Positions 36,930 through 47,825 of a stretch of 64,000 nt of DNA are shown piece after piece. The translations under genes and the position numbers were made by a program. The DNA comes from Brassica napus. Taxonomy: Eukaryota; Streptophyta; Magnoliopsida; Brassicales; Brassicaceae. A model generated the notes under the pieces. The model made no database searches. It was given only the letters and a program-made list of their open reading frames with translations, and was not told where the DNA came from. The stretch is from the NCBI RefSeq assembly GCF_020379485.1, contig NC_063450.1:43490681-43554680 (forward strand), read 5' to 3'. Within the stretch, counting starts at the first letter, position 1. Each line of letters opens with the position of its first letter.

Positions 36930-37533
36930 CGAACTGGTTATATTATAGAGTGTGTCATTTCCTACAAAACTATCATATAATAATAACAATAAAATCGATA
37001 CATCCTATATAATGCATAACATTAATTGTTATCATTATCTTTTTTACTCTTCGACTATCATCTGGTAAACTACACTCAGAAATCATGGGTATGATCAGAA
37101 AACATTAATAATGTTTGTTTCAATAATGACCTAAAATAAACAAAAATATATAAAATACATAATAGTCGAAGATGATTTTAGTGTTTGATTGAGTCATTAT
37201 CGAAAACATGGGTGAAGAATGGTGATGAAAGAGTCCCGCTATAGTAATCAAACTTTATTTTTTGCTTCCATTTATTATTGCTATTATTAATTAGCTGAGA
37301 AAAAATCTAGAAAATATTGGCAGTATCTATGATGTACAGACATGTTGTGATGACCAAACCCATGTGAAAATGTGATGTGGGTTTGAAGTTTTACCGCAGC
37401 CAAAATTTCTTGCATCCAGCTTGTTCACAATTGGGAAATAAAAGAAATGGATACTTATTAGTTATCACATAACATACATATTGTCATAAAATACATATTG
37501 TTAGGAGATCTCTGGCGATTACAATATCACTTA

Positions 37534-38087
37534 AGAGAGCATGATTATTTGAGAGTTCTTAGGGTAATGTTTTTAGCGGAATATAAAAACTCGTCTCTTT
37601 ACTTTTAACTAAAAAAATTAAGAACCGGTTCTTAAATAAGAACCCGTCTCTTTACTTTTAACTAAAAAAGCTAAAAACCGGCTCTTAAATAAGATATTTA
37701 AGAGCCGGTTCTTAGCTTTTTTAGTTAAAATTTAAGAGATGAATATTTAAGAGCAGGTTCTTAGCTTTTTTAGTTAAAATTTAAGAGATGGATTCTTATA
37801 TTCCGGTAAAAACTTCACCCTAAGAGCATGATTATCGGTAAAAACGTTTTTGGGGTTCTTAAATTTATTTTTGTTTTCTGATTTAATTTTTTTTTAAAAA
37901 AATGAACCGATCGCGGACCGCCACATGTCTGTGGGGCCCGTAAACAGTACAACAAACCCCTATGAAACGTTTCTTATTTGGCGACATTGAAACACAGTTT
38001 TTGCAAAAAGGTGGTGGGGTCCACGCGTAAGAACTCTTCTCCCACCACCGATAATCATGCTCTAAAAATCTCCCAATAATCATGCTC
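37534..38087. mobile_element. Nested Harbinger-like MITE cluster (outer element)
   Basis: The outer arms are GAGCATGATTATT (from about 37537) and its complement AATAATCATGCTC (38075-38087), with TTA at 37531-37533 and 38088-38090. The interior holds a large palindrome (about 37555-37822: CTTAGGGTAATGTTTTTAGCGG pairing with CCGGTAAAAACTTCACCCTAAG, quoted in part) and then a second complete MITE at 37824-38062. Confidence 0.65.
37824..38062. mobile_element. Inner Harbinger-like MITE, 239 bp, TSD TAA
   Basis: The TIR is GAGCATGATTATCGG with the exact complement CCGATAATCATGCTC. TAA flanks both sides (37821-37823 and 38063-38065). The interior has CGCGGACCGCCACATGTC and GGGGTCCACGCGT. It sits inside the right part of a related element, so it inserted second. 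Confidence 0.85.
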
Positions 38088-38175
38088 TTAGATATGCTAT
38101 ATGTAGGAGTGTATGACAGTTAAGAATTTTATAGCTATTAATATATTTTTCTAAGCTAAAGTAGTATTCACTCAT

Positions 38176-38367
38176 TTTTTTTTTTTTTTTATAACCGAGT
38201 GTCCTGGCCCCACCGTGGTGGTCCAGACTAGAGACCGAACCCTTAGCGGCGCGGACGCACACCCGAGGGTGGGTCATGGCCAGGCAGCGGTCTTCGGTCT
38301 CTGGCGCCAGAGCAAGTCCGCATGTAAATTCCCTAGTGGCCAGTGCGATCGAACCCGGGGGCCGTAC
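38176..38367 (-). mobile_element. SINE-like element on the minus strand
   Basis: On the minus strand it reads from GTACGGCCCCCGGGTTCGATCG, with a box B-like GGGTTCGATC, to a poly(A) tail (T run at 38176-38190). A perfect 16-bp TSD, AGTAGTATTCACTCAT, is at 38160-38175 and 38368-38383. No clear box A precedes box B, so it is probably 5'-truncated. Confidence 0.8.
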
Positions 38368-38383
38368 AGTAGTATTCACTCAT

Positions 38384-38491
38384 AACCTAGGATTTATGTT
38401 TGACCAAAAAAAAACCTAGGATTTATATGTCACACTATAGAAGTAAGAACTAAAGATATAACTGAAATCCGTTTTATAAGAAAACTATTGA

Positions 38492-38528
<37 letters not shown>

Positions 38529-39076
38529 GTTTTGATAAATTTCGTTTTGCATAGGTCTTATTCTCTTTCAAATGAAAGTACAATGATATATACTTTCCAA
38601 AAACATGGTTTAAAACTATTTATTTCCCTACACACAGTTTAGCTAGCATATACAGTTTATAAGTTTTTAATATTCACTAACTCTACAATATGTGAGAGTA
38701 ATAGATAATCCATTTGCCCATGTCGCGGCAATTACAAATACAACAAATGAGTTTCAATTAAGAATACAAATAGTCTCTTTCTCTCACTCCGCTGATGTCT
38801 CTCATCAACAAAAATCAATGAGATTTTCTGGATCGTATTGGTAATGGTGTGGGTCCCGTTTAGGACCAAATTGATTGCCAGTTAATTTAGCAAATAAATT
38901 AATTACACAACAAAAGCATCTCTCAAACTCTCCTTTTGTGTCTCATGAAGCCAACAGTACTTAAAGCCACCCTTCACTCTTCCAACAACACCTTTCATCA
39001 CTTTCCTCTTTTACATTTTCCCACAAACACTTTGATTGATAAACACACTAGAACATACCCGACCCCTAATATTCTG
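38384..39076. other. Upstream region of the ERF gene
   Basis: Contains an (AT)n microsatellite at about 38496-38522 and otherwise AT-rich promoter-type DNA. An in-frame ATG at 38936 lies upstream of the ERF start, but the intervening codons do not resemble ERF proteins, so I treat them as leader. Confidence 0.45.
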
Positions 39077-39766
39077 ATGGCACGACCACAACAACGGTTC
39101 CGAGGCGTGAGACAGAGACACTGGGGCTCTTGGGTCTCCGAGATTCGCCACCCTCTCTTGTAAGTCTTTCTCAAATTTACCAAACTACCCTTGCTTTCTT
39201 TCTTTCTTGAAAGTTAATCAAGAAGTTCTTGACCTAGTTGGCTAATTCGTTTTTTTTTCTTTTATTGCCTCAGGAAAACGAGAATCTGGCTCGGGACTTT
39301 TGAGACGGCGGAGGATGCGGCAAGGGCCTACGACGAGGCGGCGAGGCTAATGTGTGGCCCGAGAGCTCGTACTAATTTTCCTTACAACCCAAACGCCGTT
39401 CCTTCTTCCTCTTCCAAGCTCCTCTCCGCCACTCTCACCGCTAAACTCCACAAATGCTACATGGCTTCTCTTCAGCTGACCAAACAGACGCAAACTCAGT
39501 CTCAGGCGCAAGCTCAGAACCCGAGACTTCGGTCGCTTTCCTTACCGGACACTGACAGCGTCATGAATATGACGGCCAACGGTATTAATTATAACAGGGG
39601 AGGAGTAACGGAGACGATGAAGGAGATCAAATGGGAAGATGGAAACGCGAATCTGCAACAGAACTTCAGGCCATTAGAGGAAGATCACATTGAGCAAATG
39701 ATAGAGGAGCTGCGTCATTATGGTTCCATTGAGTTTTGCTCTGTTTTACCTACTCAGTCGATGTGA
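39077..39766 (+). CDS. ESE3: AP2/ERF transcription factor, ERF003/ESE3-like
   Basis: A nuclear DNA-binding factor expected to recognise GCC-box-like elements. There are two exons, 39077-39159 and 39274-39766, with a GT-AG intron inside the AP2 domain. They total 576 nt and encode 191 residues. The AP2 domain spans about residues 7-66 ([40 protein letters not shown], and RTNFPYN). The WVSEIRHP variant of WAAEIRDP, and an intron within AP2, are typical of ERF group V (the SHINE/ERF003 side). A Gln-rich stretch follows, and an acidic C-terminus contains [18 protein letters not shown]. The start at 39077 gives the usual [12 protein letters not shown] opening. In Arabidopsis the ortholog At5g25190 is known as ethylene- and salt-inducible. 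Regulation here is not shown by the sequence. Confidence 0.92.
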
Positions 39767-40737
39767 GAAACGGTCCTGTCATTTTAGCAGTAATTCTTTT
39801 TTTATTTGAAGTTTAATCTTATTTTTCCTTCAACATGACGGCGTCGTGGAGTAGTAGAAGAGAAAAAGGCTAATTTCTAGACATTTGATCTGAATTGGCC
39901 TCTTTGAAACACTCATTCTAAGAGCAATCGATCATATGCTATGTAATGTATATTATTTTTATTATATGAAAAAAAACGTTATCTAATATCTTAATTTGCA
40001 TCATTTCTCCATGCAAACCAGTACTCATGTGTTTGTGTTCGTGTGTGAATAAGTGGGGATTTTATGTAGTGAAAAGATACAACATTGGGAAGGAAGATAT
40101 CAAAAGAAGATAGAGAGATGAGATTTTGTTAGGGTCTGGAAATTTTGTAGTTAGCTTTTTGGTTTTTGTTCCATGCATGTTCTCATTTTTCAACGGTGGA
40201 CCTTAATTTCTTTCCTTTTAAAATTTTATTTCACCATCTCTTTTGTTTCTCTTTTCAATTTGGGATTGCTGCTAACTGCTAAGTAGAAAGTGTACCTACC
40301 TATAGCATAACAGGACAATCAAATTCTAACTTTTAAAATAAATGTTTTTCTAACTTCACTGATCTGTAATATAGGGTTTTATTGTTTTATCAACGTTTTG
40401 AAATAATATTGGCTTTGATTGATGACATAAATTAGAGTTGATTAAGTTTGAATAAGAGCATAATTCAAAAATGTTATCAATCATGAAATCATTAATTAAT
40501 TTTAATTTTTTGAGTTAATGTTTGTGTTAATATGTTTTTTACACAAAGAAGATTGTTTTCCTTGCTGATTTAAAATGTGTACAACGGCAATCACTGTGTA
40601 AACAACGTTTTACGGATACTTGCAAATAAACCAATCACGCCCCGCCCTGAAACAACTAGTAACCACGCTACTAATTTCTTCTTTACAATAAGTTAATAAC
40701 AACTGCATCAGTAAATCATCAAGTACTACGTACGCAG
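39767..40737. other. ERF 3' flank and intergenic
   Basis: Presumed 3' UTR followed by AT-rich DNA without recognisable coding sequence. Confidence 0.4.
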
Positions 40738-41071
40738 TATTAGACACAAAGCGTCCCACATCCGATCAGATGTTGGAAGGAATCCTTCGTAATATATAAG
40801 ATAAATGGACCACTCCACTTATCACCAATTGGTTTTAGGTTGGAAGTCTATCTACCTTAACATGGTATCAGAGCCCGATCCACACAATCTAACCCGATCC
40901 ACGTCAATCTGGTCCAAAGTTAGCCCATCGATCATGGTCCGAGCATTCCGAGATTGACGCTCAAAAAACCATCATCTCGAGGGAGCGTATTAGACACAAA
41001 GTGTCTCACATCGGATGTTGGAAGGAATCCTTAGTAATATATAGAATAGATGGACCACTCTAGATATCACT
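40738..41071 (+). mobile_element. TRIM-like miniature LTR retroelement
   Basis: Two direct repeats, 40738-40862 and 40988-41071, share ATTAGACACAAAG, GATGTTGGAAGGAATCCTT and GGACCACTC. Directly after the first is TGGTATCAGAGC (40863-40874), the primer-binding site for initiator tRNA-Met. Directly before the second is a purine-rich GAGGGAGCG. The internal region is only about 125 bp and non-coding, as in TRIM elements. The second LTR diverges after TATCAC and seems truncated, so no TSD was found. Confidence 0.82.
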
Positions 41072-42453
41072 CATGAGAGTTTTCTTGCCATATTTTGGAT
41101 GCTGCGGACGTAAAAAACAAGCTTATAATTTGGTGATAAAATTAACCTTACAAAAATGTATGTTTTTAATTATATCTGAGGAAACCGATGGAAGATCTTT
41201 TATATATAAAACATGATCTTTGACTATGCGATAAAAGCCTCTATTTACAAGGTGACAATGGATAGAAAAACTGTAAAATAATATAATGTAATTATAACAT
41301 ATAATCTCACATAACTGCAACAAGGGGAACCAAAGGAAATTCTAAGTTTTTAAACTACTTCATTGATATGCCTAATCCATTACAAAAAGATAAAACAGAA
41401 CATTTTTATTTTGAACAACAATTACTTCATTGTTGTAGCCACTCGGCTTGAACAAGGAAATTTAAGTTATATTAAGAATCTAGTAAGATATACAATTTAA
41501 CTTAAGAGTTCTGTAGGCGACTAGGCGTGCATACGATTTTCGATTTCTTTGGTAGCAATATTGACTACGTGACAATATAGTAGTCAGCCACTATAATATT
41601 TGTTGAGATCCACAACCAGTTATATGGGACAAACTTTGTCAAACAATAGAAATAGATTAGAATCTCAACGTGATAATATTTTTTGGATCGAGGTCTTTAT
41701 CGAATGGAACTTATAATGATTATTCTACGTACCTGTTTGTAAATTGATTTTGTTTTCCCCATACTTTTTCAAAAAAGTAAATAAATAAAGAAGGGGAATT
41801 ATAAAAGTGCAGTTTTATTCTAATTATTTTGTTTTCTTAAAGCATTTTGAAGCAGCAAAGGTGAGATTTAAAATAATGGGCATGCTTGTGAATTCATCAT
41901 CATTACTTCTTTGAACTTCTGTGACCCTTTTTTTCCTTTTAGGAAGGTCCTTTTCTATTGCCCCAATAAAATTTTCACTGAACTCACCAAATAGAGGATA
42001 AATAGGTAGAGGTATATAGATTCAGATTCATATGAAAACGTATCTTGTCCATTCCTGTATATAATATTTAGTTATATGTTTATCCCCTGGGCCCTGTTAG
42101 TGCATGAAAATGTTATATTGTTCACTCAAATTTAATCAAAAGTATTGCACATTTACGTATTATTTTTGTTATTGAACTTATTCTAAACATCGTTAGTTAA
42201 ACGTGGTGTGCATTAATCTTACTGACATTTGATAGGAACAAGAGCGAGAGATTGTTGAGTTTGGACACGTTTAGTTAATTACATATGATTCTGCTAAACA
42301 TACGTACTGAAAACAAATCTTTGGACAAAACAGACAATTCACCTTTATATCAAACGCTAACCTGGGCATTCAAAGATAGATCATTGCCATGATCAAGCTT
42401 TATTAGTAAACGAAATCAAACAAGCTTATCTTTGTGGTTCTTCTACCATATTA
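41072..42453. other. Intergenic, no gene recognised
   Basis: AT-rich DNA; nothing structured or coding was recognised. Confidence 0.4.
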
Positions 42454-42700
42454 CTCCCTCTGTTTTTAAAAGATGCATATTCTAGACTTTTCACATATAT
42501 TAAGAAAACTCATTCAATATGCATTGTTTTTTGTGAATAACAATTTTTCATAACTTTTAGCCAATAGAAATTCAATAAACACCATTAATTTTTTTGAAAC
42601 TTACAAGTTTTCATAAACTCATACATTGAAAAAGTAAAAAATGTATCTTTTTGAAACAAATTTTTTTTCCAGAACATACATCTTTTAGGAACGGAGGGAG
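42454..42700. mobile_element. Stowaway-type MITE, 247 bp
   Basis: The termini CTCCCTCTGTTTTTAAAAGAT and the complement of CTCCCTCCGTTCCTAAAAGAT (quoted in part) are flanked by TA on both sides (42452-42453 and 42701-42702). The interior is AT-rich and non-coding. Confidence 0.87.
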
Positions 42701-43711
42701 TACTATTTATGGATTTACAACTGAAATCAATTGAACATTAATAGTATAGGTATGTAGTTCAGTTAACGACTTCCTAGATTAGGTATAAAAGATATGGTAA
42801 TCTTCATATGCGCATGTAAGAGAATAGTGCGAGAAAGACATCTCCCAATAATCATGTTTGAAAAAATGTTAAAGGAAAATTCATAGTAAGGATTTACGAC
42901 TAGGCAATGTGGTATAGTGGTTTACAACATTGATACTGCAGTTTTATCATATAATCTGGATTAGTATAATATTATGGGTGTATGAGTTATAGATGATAAA
43001 CAATCTCAGACCGATAAAAGACGTTCAACTAAAGTCTGTTATTGAAAACAAATCTCTGTAAATTTGTAAATTGCTAAAGATTACATCATTAAGGTCAACT
43101 AATTAGGTCTCTAAGATTGCATCTATTTCTGCCACACACATTTTGTTAGTATTTTAAATTACATGAAATCATTTACAGTTGTTGACCGCATATTTGGCGG
43201 CTTTATTACCACACAAAATCACTTTAAGTCAATTATTCTAACTATAAAGGCCAGCAATATTTCGATGAATGTAGTAAATCTTTCATAGCTGTTATATCAT
43301 CTTTTATTTCAAGTTAGACTTTGCTTTGATTTGAAACTCCGCTTAAAATTATTACTTACATGTAGAAAAAATCTTTAAAACTGCTACGTATGAGTTAGAA
43401 TGTATGGCGGATTTATTTGAGTTAGAATCAGCCATGACGAATAAAGGTGAGAAAGTGTTTTATATGACATCCAAACGAACAAACTTATGGAAAATCAAAA
43501 TTATGGTTTAATCGGGAACACAGAATTTTAGTAGGCACTAGGCACCTAATCATAATTCAGAATCTGAAATATGATTTATATAAGGGACATCTACAAGAGA
43601 CAAGACATACCAATGACCTATTTTCATCTCGACGGTCTTTTTAATCAAGTAATGATTGACAGTAAGTTTAACTTTTATTGGTAAGTAACTAATTTTACTC
43701 AAGGGCATCTA
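42701..43711. other. Intergenic, no gene recognised
   Basis: AT-rich DNA without recognisable coding sequence or repeats of note. Confidence 0.4.
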
Positions 43712-43985
43712 ACACTATTTTTCCCTCTTTACACTAATCCTGTTATAGAGTTAAATTTACTCCAATAATTTACTATATAATAGAGTTACTCTATAATATA
43801 GTGAAATTTAGAAGAATGCTGTTTTTTTACTGCAAATATATAGTAACAAAACAACATTCCTCTATATTTTACTCTATTATAATGTAACTCTATTATAGAG
43901 TGAACCATTGGAACAATTCTAGCTTTATAATAGACTTATTCTATTTTAGTGTAAAATATAAATAAAATAATAGTGTTTCATTGGA
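43712..43985. mobile_element. Palindromic MITE, same family as 60248-60469
   Basis: The arms pair around a centre near 43825. Left arm motifs ACTCCAATAATTTACTATATAATAGAGTTAC (in part) match the complement of GTAACTCTATTATAGAGTGAACCATTGGA. Ends are approximate and no TSD was defined. Confidence 0.6.
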
Positions 43986-44937
43986 GATTTTGTGTCAATG
44001 TATACAAAAAAAGTGTGACACCAAGTACAAGATATACACATGATAATGCGTTCATGTATACATCTCACAAATTTATAAATATATATGTATACAGAAAAAT
44101 AAGGAGGAAAGTGGTCAAAGGCAATAATGGAAAAGAGAATGATGGTGTTGAGCAATGTAGATTCTCATGTGAATTGTTGGTTCCAGAAACGCCAAAGCAT
44201 GGCCTTATATATGGTGAAACTCTTTTTCATGTTTTTGCTAACATCCAATTCCTTTTTTTATTTGTGCGCATTTCCGGTTAGTCTATTTTTCATTACGATA
44301 GATACCTTAAAATATTTTTTTTGATTTGGCTATCTCTTGTTATCAAAGTATATATAAACAAGAAAAGTATGAAACAGAAGTGAGAGTCTCCAAAATACAA
44401 TCAGAAGAATGTACACTAGAAAATTTGTTCCATCTCGATTTGATTACACATATAGGATAATAGGATATTTATATAATTTTCAGAAATATATGTATATATA
44501 ATATCATATATAATATTATATAATGCCCATCCCGGAACTGTTTATTTAAAAATAAATAAATATGCTAAAGCACATACGTGAACCATTTCCATAATTTGAC
44601 ATTTGTATAAGATGCATGTGTGTGTTAAATACCACATGTGCGTTACCTTCTTTCTTATCAATCAATTTTGATGAGCCCAAATATACTCCATTATACGGTT
44701 CATATTTTAAATGGAAACATGACATGTTCTTCTGCCTACAATCTTTTAACTCGAATGTTTGTCATGACGTATTTATTTTGGGAAATATACCACGATACTA
44801 TAATGTAAGTGTGCATCAATCTAAAACTAGACTTATTTGATGGTTGATTTGAGGAAATATAGAAAGTAATTAAATTTATGTAAACTCCTTTTTTAACTTA
44901 TTTCTTACTCTACTTCTTTTGATTGGGAGTTTAATGA
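43986..44937. other. Intergenic, no gene recognised
   Basis: AT-rich DNA upstream of the P450 pseudogene. Short frames at 43973-44281 and 44616-44840 lack recognisable domains. Confidence 0.4.
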
Positions 44938-45159
44938 GTTTGTGGTATCCTAAAAACACGGCTCTCTAATGTCCCTGAAATTTGGAAGTGTATCTACTGC
45001 TGTGGCATCAATACCAGACACCTAACTTGACTTATCCTGCAAGATTACATACAATTTAAACGATATCGTCTCGTCTTTTTTCCTTGCAACAAATACTAGA
45101 GAGAAAATACGAAAGATGACAGTTTCTTGGGTAAAAAAGATGACAGTTGTTGAGCTCTA

Positions 45160-45493
45160 TGTTGTGACGGACCAGATGCACTCCTGGGCCAGATGCTCCA
45201 CTAGAGTCAGATCGGATGTCCGTGCTGAAGACCAGATGCTCTACTAGAGCCAGACCGGATGTTTGTGCTGGAGGCCAGATGCTCAACTAAAGCAAATGTC
45301 CGTCACCAGATGTCCAATCCCTCGCTTAGTATGATATTGTCCGCTTTGGACCTAAGTCCTCACGGATTCGTTTTTGGGTCGTTACTCCCAAAAGGCCTCA
45401 TACTAAGTGGAATTGGACCAGCTATATATATTAAACTTTATTTTGTCTAATATCCGATGTGGGATTTGGATTGCCTCTTTATTTATTCTGACA
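45160..45493. mobile_element. Solo LTR, 334 bp, inside the P450 pseudogene
   Basis: It begins TGTTGTGACGG and ends TTCTGACA, with the TG...CA ends of LTRs. A 5-bp TSD, CTCTA, is at 45155-45159 and 45494-45498. P450 sequence resumes directly after it. It contains about three imperfect repeats of CCAGATGCTC..AGAGCCAGACCGGATGT type at 45170-45300. Confidence 0.85.
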
Positions 45494-46177
45494 CTCTACA
45501 CAGCGTAAAGGGTACAACTGTTTCGACATGTAAGAGAAGAAGTCGCCAACTATGTCGAGTTCATCAAGGAATCTGCTTCATTCATTGGAGAACCCAATTA
45601 ACTTAAACCAGAAGTTGCTGAAACTGTGTTGAAAGTGTGATATGTCAGACTAGATTTGGGATAAATCTTAAATGAGGCAAACTTGAAAACACTTATGACC
45701 AAGTCATTGTACAAAACATTTCAGGTGTTGGGGTGTTTTGCTGCAGCGGATTACTTTCCGGTTATTGTCAAAATCATCTAAAGGATCATGGGGTTGCATA
45801 GCAAATATGAGATGTTTATAAGGCTATAAATTCTTTTTCAATCAAGCTATAAAAGCATCAGATAGAAGATGAGTGTATAAAGGATGATACGTTGACTTGC
45901 TCTTCAAGATAGAAAAGAGAGAGACTGGACTTCGAGAGTATCAACTCAGTCATCACCACACCAAAGGAATTCTTATGATACGTAACGAAAAACTACCCAA
46001 CGATATCTCAAGAAACATGGATCCATATCACAGAAGACGATATAACACGACTAGAGTATCTCAAAATGGTGGTTAAAATGATTAGGATAACACAGCTTCT
46101 GCCATTTTTAGTTTCAAGAGAGGCTTCAAAAGATGTAAAAATCCGTAGGCTATGACATTCCAAAGAAAACATGGATC

Positions 46178-46490
46178 TAGGCCCGCGGGTCCGGGGAATT
46201 CGGTTCGACCAAAATCTCATCAAATTGAATTAAAAATTTTGGTTAAGTATTCAGTTAGTTCAGTTTTAATTTTTTTTTTATTGAAACTAACCAAATTTTT
46301 TTGGTTTCTATTATATTTTGGTAAAAAATTGGTTAAGTTCGGTTGATTTGGTTGCAAATTTTGGTGAATTCAATCAGTTCAGTTCGAAATTTGGTTAACA
46401 GTTTTTTTTTTTTAAATCCAAACTAACCGATTACCGAACTGAAAACTGAACTAAACACAAATTTCAGTTCGGTTCAAAACCGCAGACCTA
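46178..46490. mobile_element. hAT-like element, 313 bp, inside the P450 pseudogene
   Basis: The left end is TAGGCCCGCGG and the right end is the complement of TAGGTCTGCGG. The TSDs CATGGATC (46170-46177) and TATGTATC (46491-46498) match at 6 of 8 positions. Removing the element rejoins the P450 reading at CATGGATC and TGTCAATATTTGGGC. The interior is rich in GGTTCGGTT-type repeats. Confidence 0.78.
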
Positions 46491-46833
46491 TATGTATCCA
46501 TGTCAATATTTGGGCTGTTCATATGAATCCAAGCGTCTGGAAATGGAAGCATTGGGAAGCAATGGAGGTAAAAGAAGTTGATCCTTGAAGAATCACATGG
46601 ACTTATCCGTCCTAAGAAAGTTGGATTTCAGTGTATCCCCAGTCCTTACAAAGTGGACTTAACTTCTCTTCTTCACTTCATAATTGTAAGTAATGTAATG
46701 ATCTTATAACCATTACCATCAATAAAATGCTTGTTCACGTACACACAACTTCTTGAAACCATTACAACCCGAATCAAATTACGAAACAAAAAAAAAAAGA
46801 AAGAGTAAGAGATTTTACTAGGCGAATCTAAAC

Positions 46834-47825
46834 CTAAGCACTCACAGGTGGTGATGGAGGAAGACATTGTCTTCTCCTTTCCCCTCCTCCTCTTCTGCTC
46901 CTGTTCAAAGACCCCGACGAAGATAGCGAGGGACCAGGTGGAAATCTACTCGACCTGCTCCCAAGCTTCTTCTCTTCTGCTTCCGGAACCTTCTCCTCTT
47001 TCGATCTAACCTGCCTCACCTTCGTCTCGTTCAGCTCCGCAGGCAAAACACAGTTGCAGAACAAACCTAAAACCAAATACACAAAACATAAAAAGTCATG
47101 ACCTTTTTTACTAAAACAGAGTCTCAAAACAGAGTAAACCAATGTTCTGTCTTTTTTTTTTTTTGGTAAGCTTCTAACCAAAGCGAGCAAGACGGTTAAC
47201 CCAACTAGGGATGGATCTCCTTGTCAGCTGAACACAAACGTCGTTGCAAAAGTGATTACAGTTCTTTGTAATGAGATGGTAAGTGTTTCCGCTGTACTCT
47301 TCAGAGAGCTTCTCCATAAAGGCGCGGACTTTCTCAGGATCCAAATCTGTTCTTCCGATCAAAATAGACTTCCTGAATGTGAACCCTGGACACTGCTTCG
47401 GTTCAACCTCGAAGATCCCTGTTGTGGAATGCTCGTGAGCTCCGAAACCGTACTCAACCCCATGAACTACATTTTTCAGACAGAACATATCTAATGAGTT
47501 TATCCAAGTCATATAAAAACAGAACATAGGTCAAAAAAAGTTTCCAAATTTGGAATCTAATGACACCGGTCAACTTCAATTACACAAACAAACAAACATT
47601 AAACTCAAAGTTTCTTACTTCAATCCCAAAGATTCATAAAGTTGTGAACTTGAAACAAAACCCATCAATAAATTTGAGAGAGAGAGAGGAGATACCTTCA
47701 ACACCAGAGTGGTAGACTCCAAGTCCTAACCAGTAAGCGTAGCCATTGATGGGTGTGAGATCGTATACATTCAGATAAACCGGAACCGAACCGGCTTTCT
47801 TCTTCCGGCCGGCCACCACCACCAT
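46834..47825 (-). CDS. PPPDE/DeSI-type deubiquitinase or deSUMOylase (At5g25170-like)
   Basis: A predicted papain-fold isopeptidase that removes ubiquitin-like modifiers. There are three exons on the minus strand, 47825-47696, 47466-47179 and 47066-46834, with GT-AG introns. They total 651 nt and encode 216 residues. The PPPDE domain covers about residues 14-135. The candidate catalytic dyad is His39 (GVYHSGVEV) and Cys113 (YHLITKNCNHFCNDV), in the His-then-Cys order of the permuted fold. The region EVEYG...FEVEPKQCPGFTFRKSI matches eukaryotic DeSI-2-like members. The tail is basic and Ser/Pro-rich (about 145-216). I chose the Met at 47825; another in frame lies at 47837. The gene is intact. 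Substrates are unknown. Confidence 0.9.

Larger units (their letters stand above)
44938..46680 (+). pseudogene. CYP71B-type cytochrome P450 pseudogene
   Basis: Segments align by eye with the intact P450 at 61660-63217. Examples are CTCTAATGTCCCTGAAATTTGGAAG (in part) at about 44965, a stretch from about 45499 to 45970, TATCTCAAAATGGTGGTTAAAATG at about 46055, and the C-terminal GAAGAATCACATGGACTTATCC near 46590. The reading frame is broken repeatedly. The Glu of the ExxR helix is replaced, part of the I-helix exon is missing, and the whole heme-binding Cys region is deleted. It is further cut by a solo LTR (45160-45493) and a hAT element (46178-46490). It lies between the PPPDE and ERF genes, where I recall CYP71B14 (At5g25180) in Arabidopsis. 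Confidence 0.88.

Noticed and set aside
38936..39076. Upstream in-frame ATG for the ERF gene
   Set aside because: The extra 47 codons do not resemble ERF proteins, while [12 protein letters not shown] at 39077 is the normal opening.
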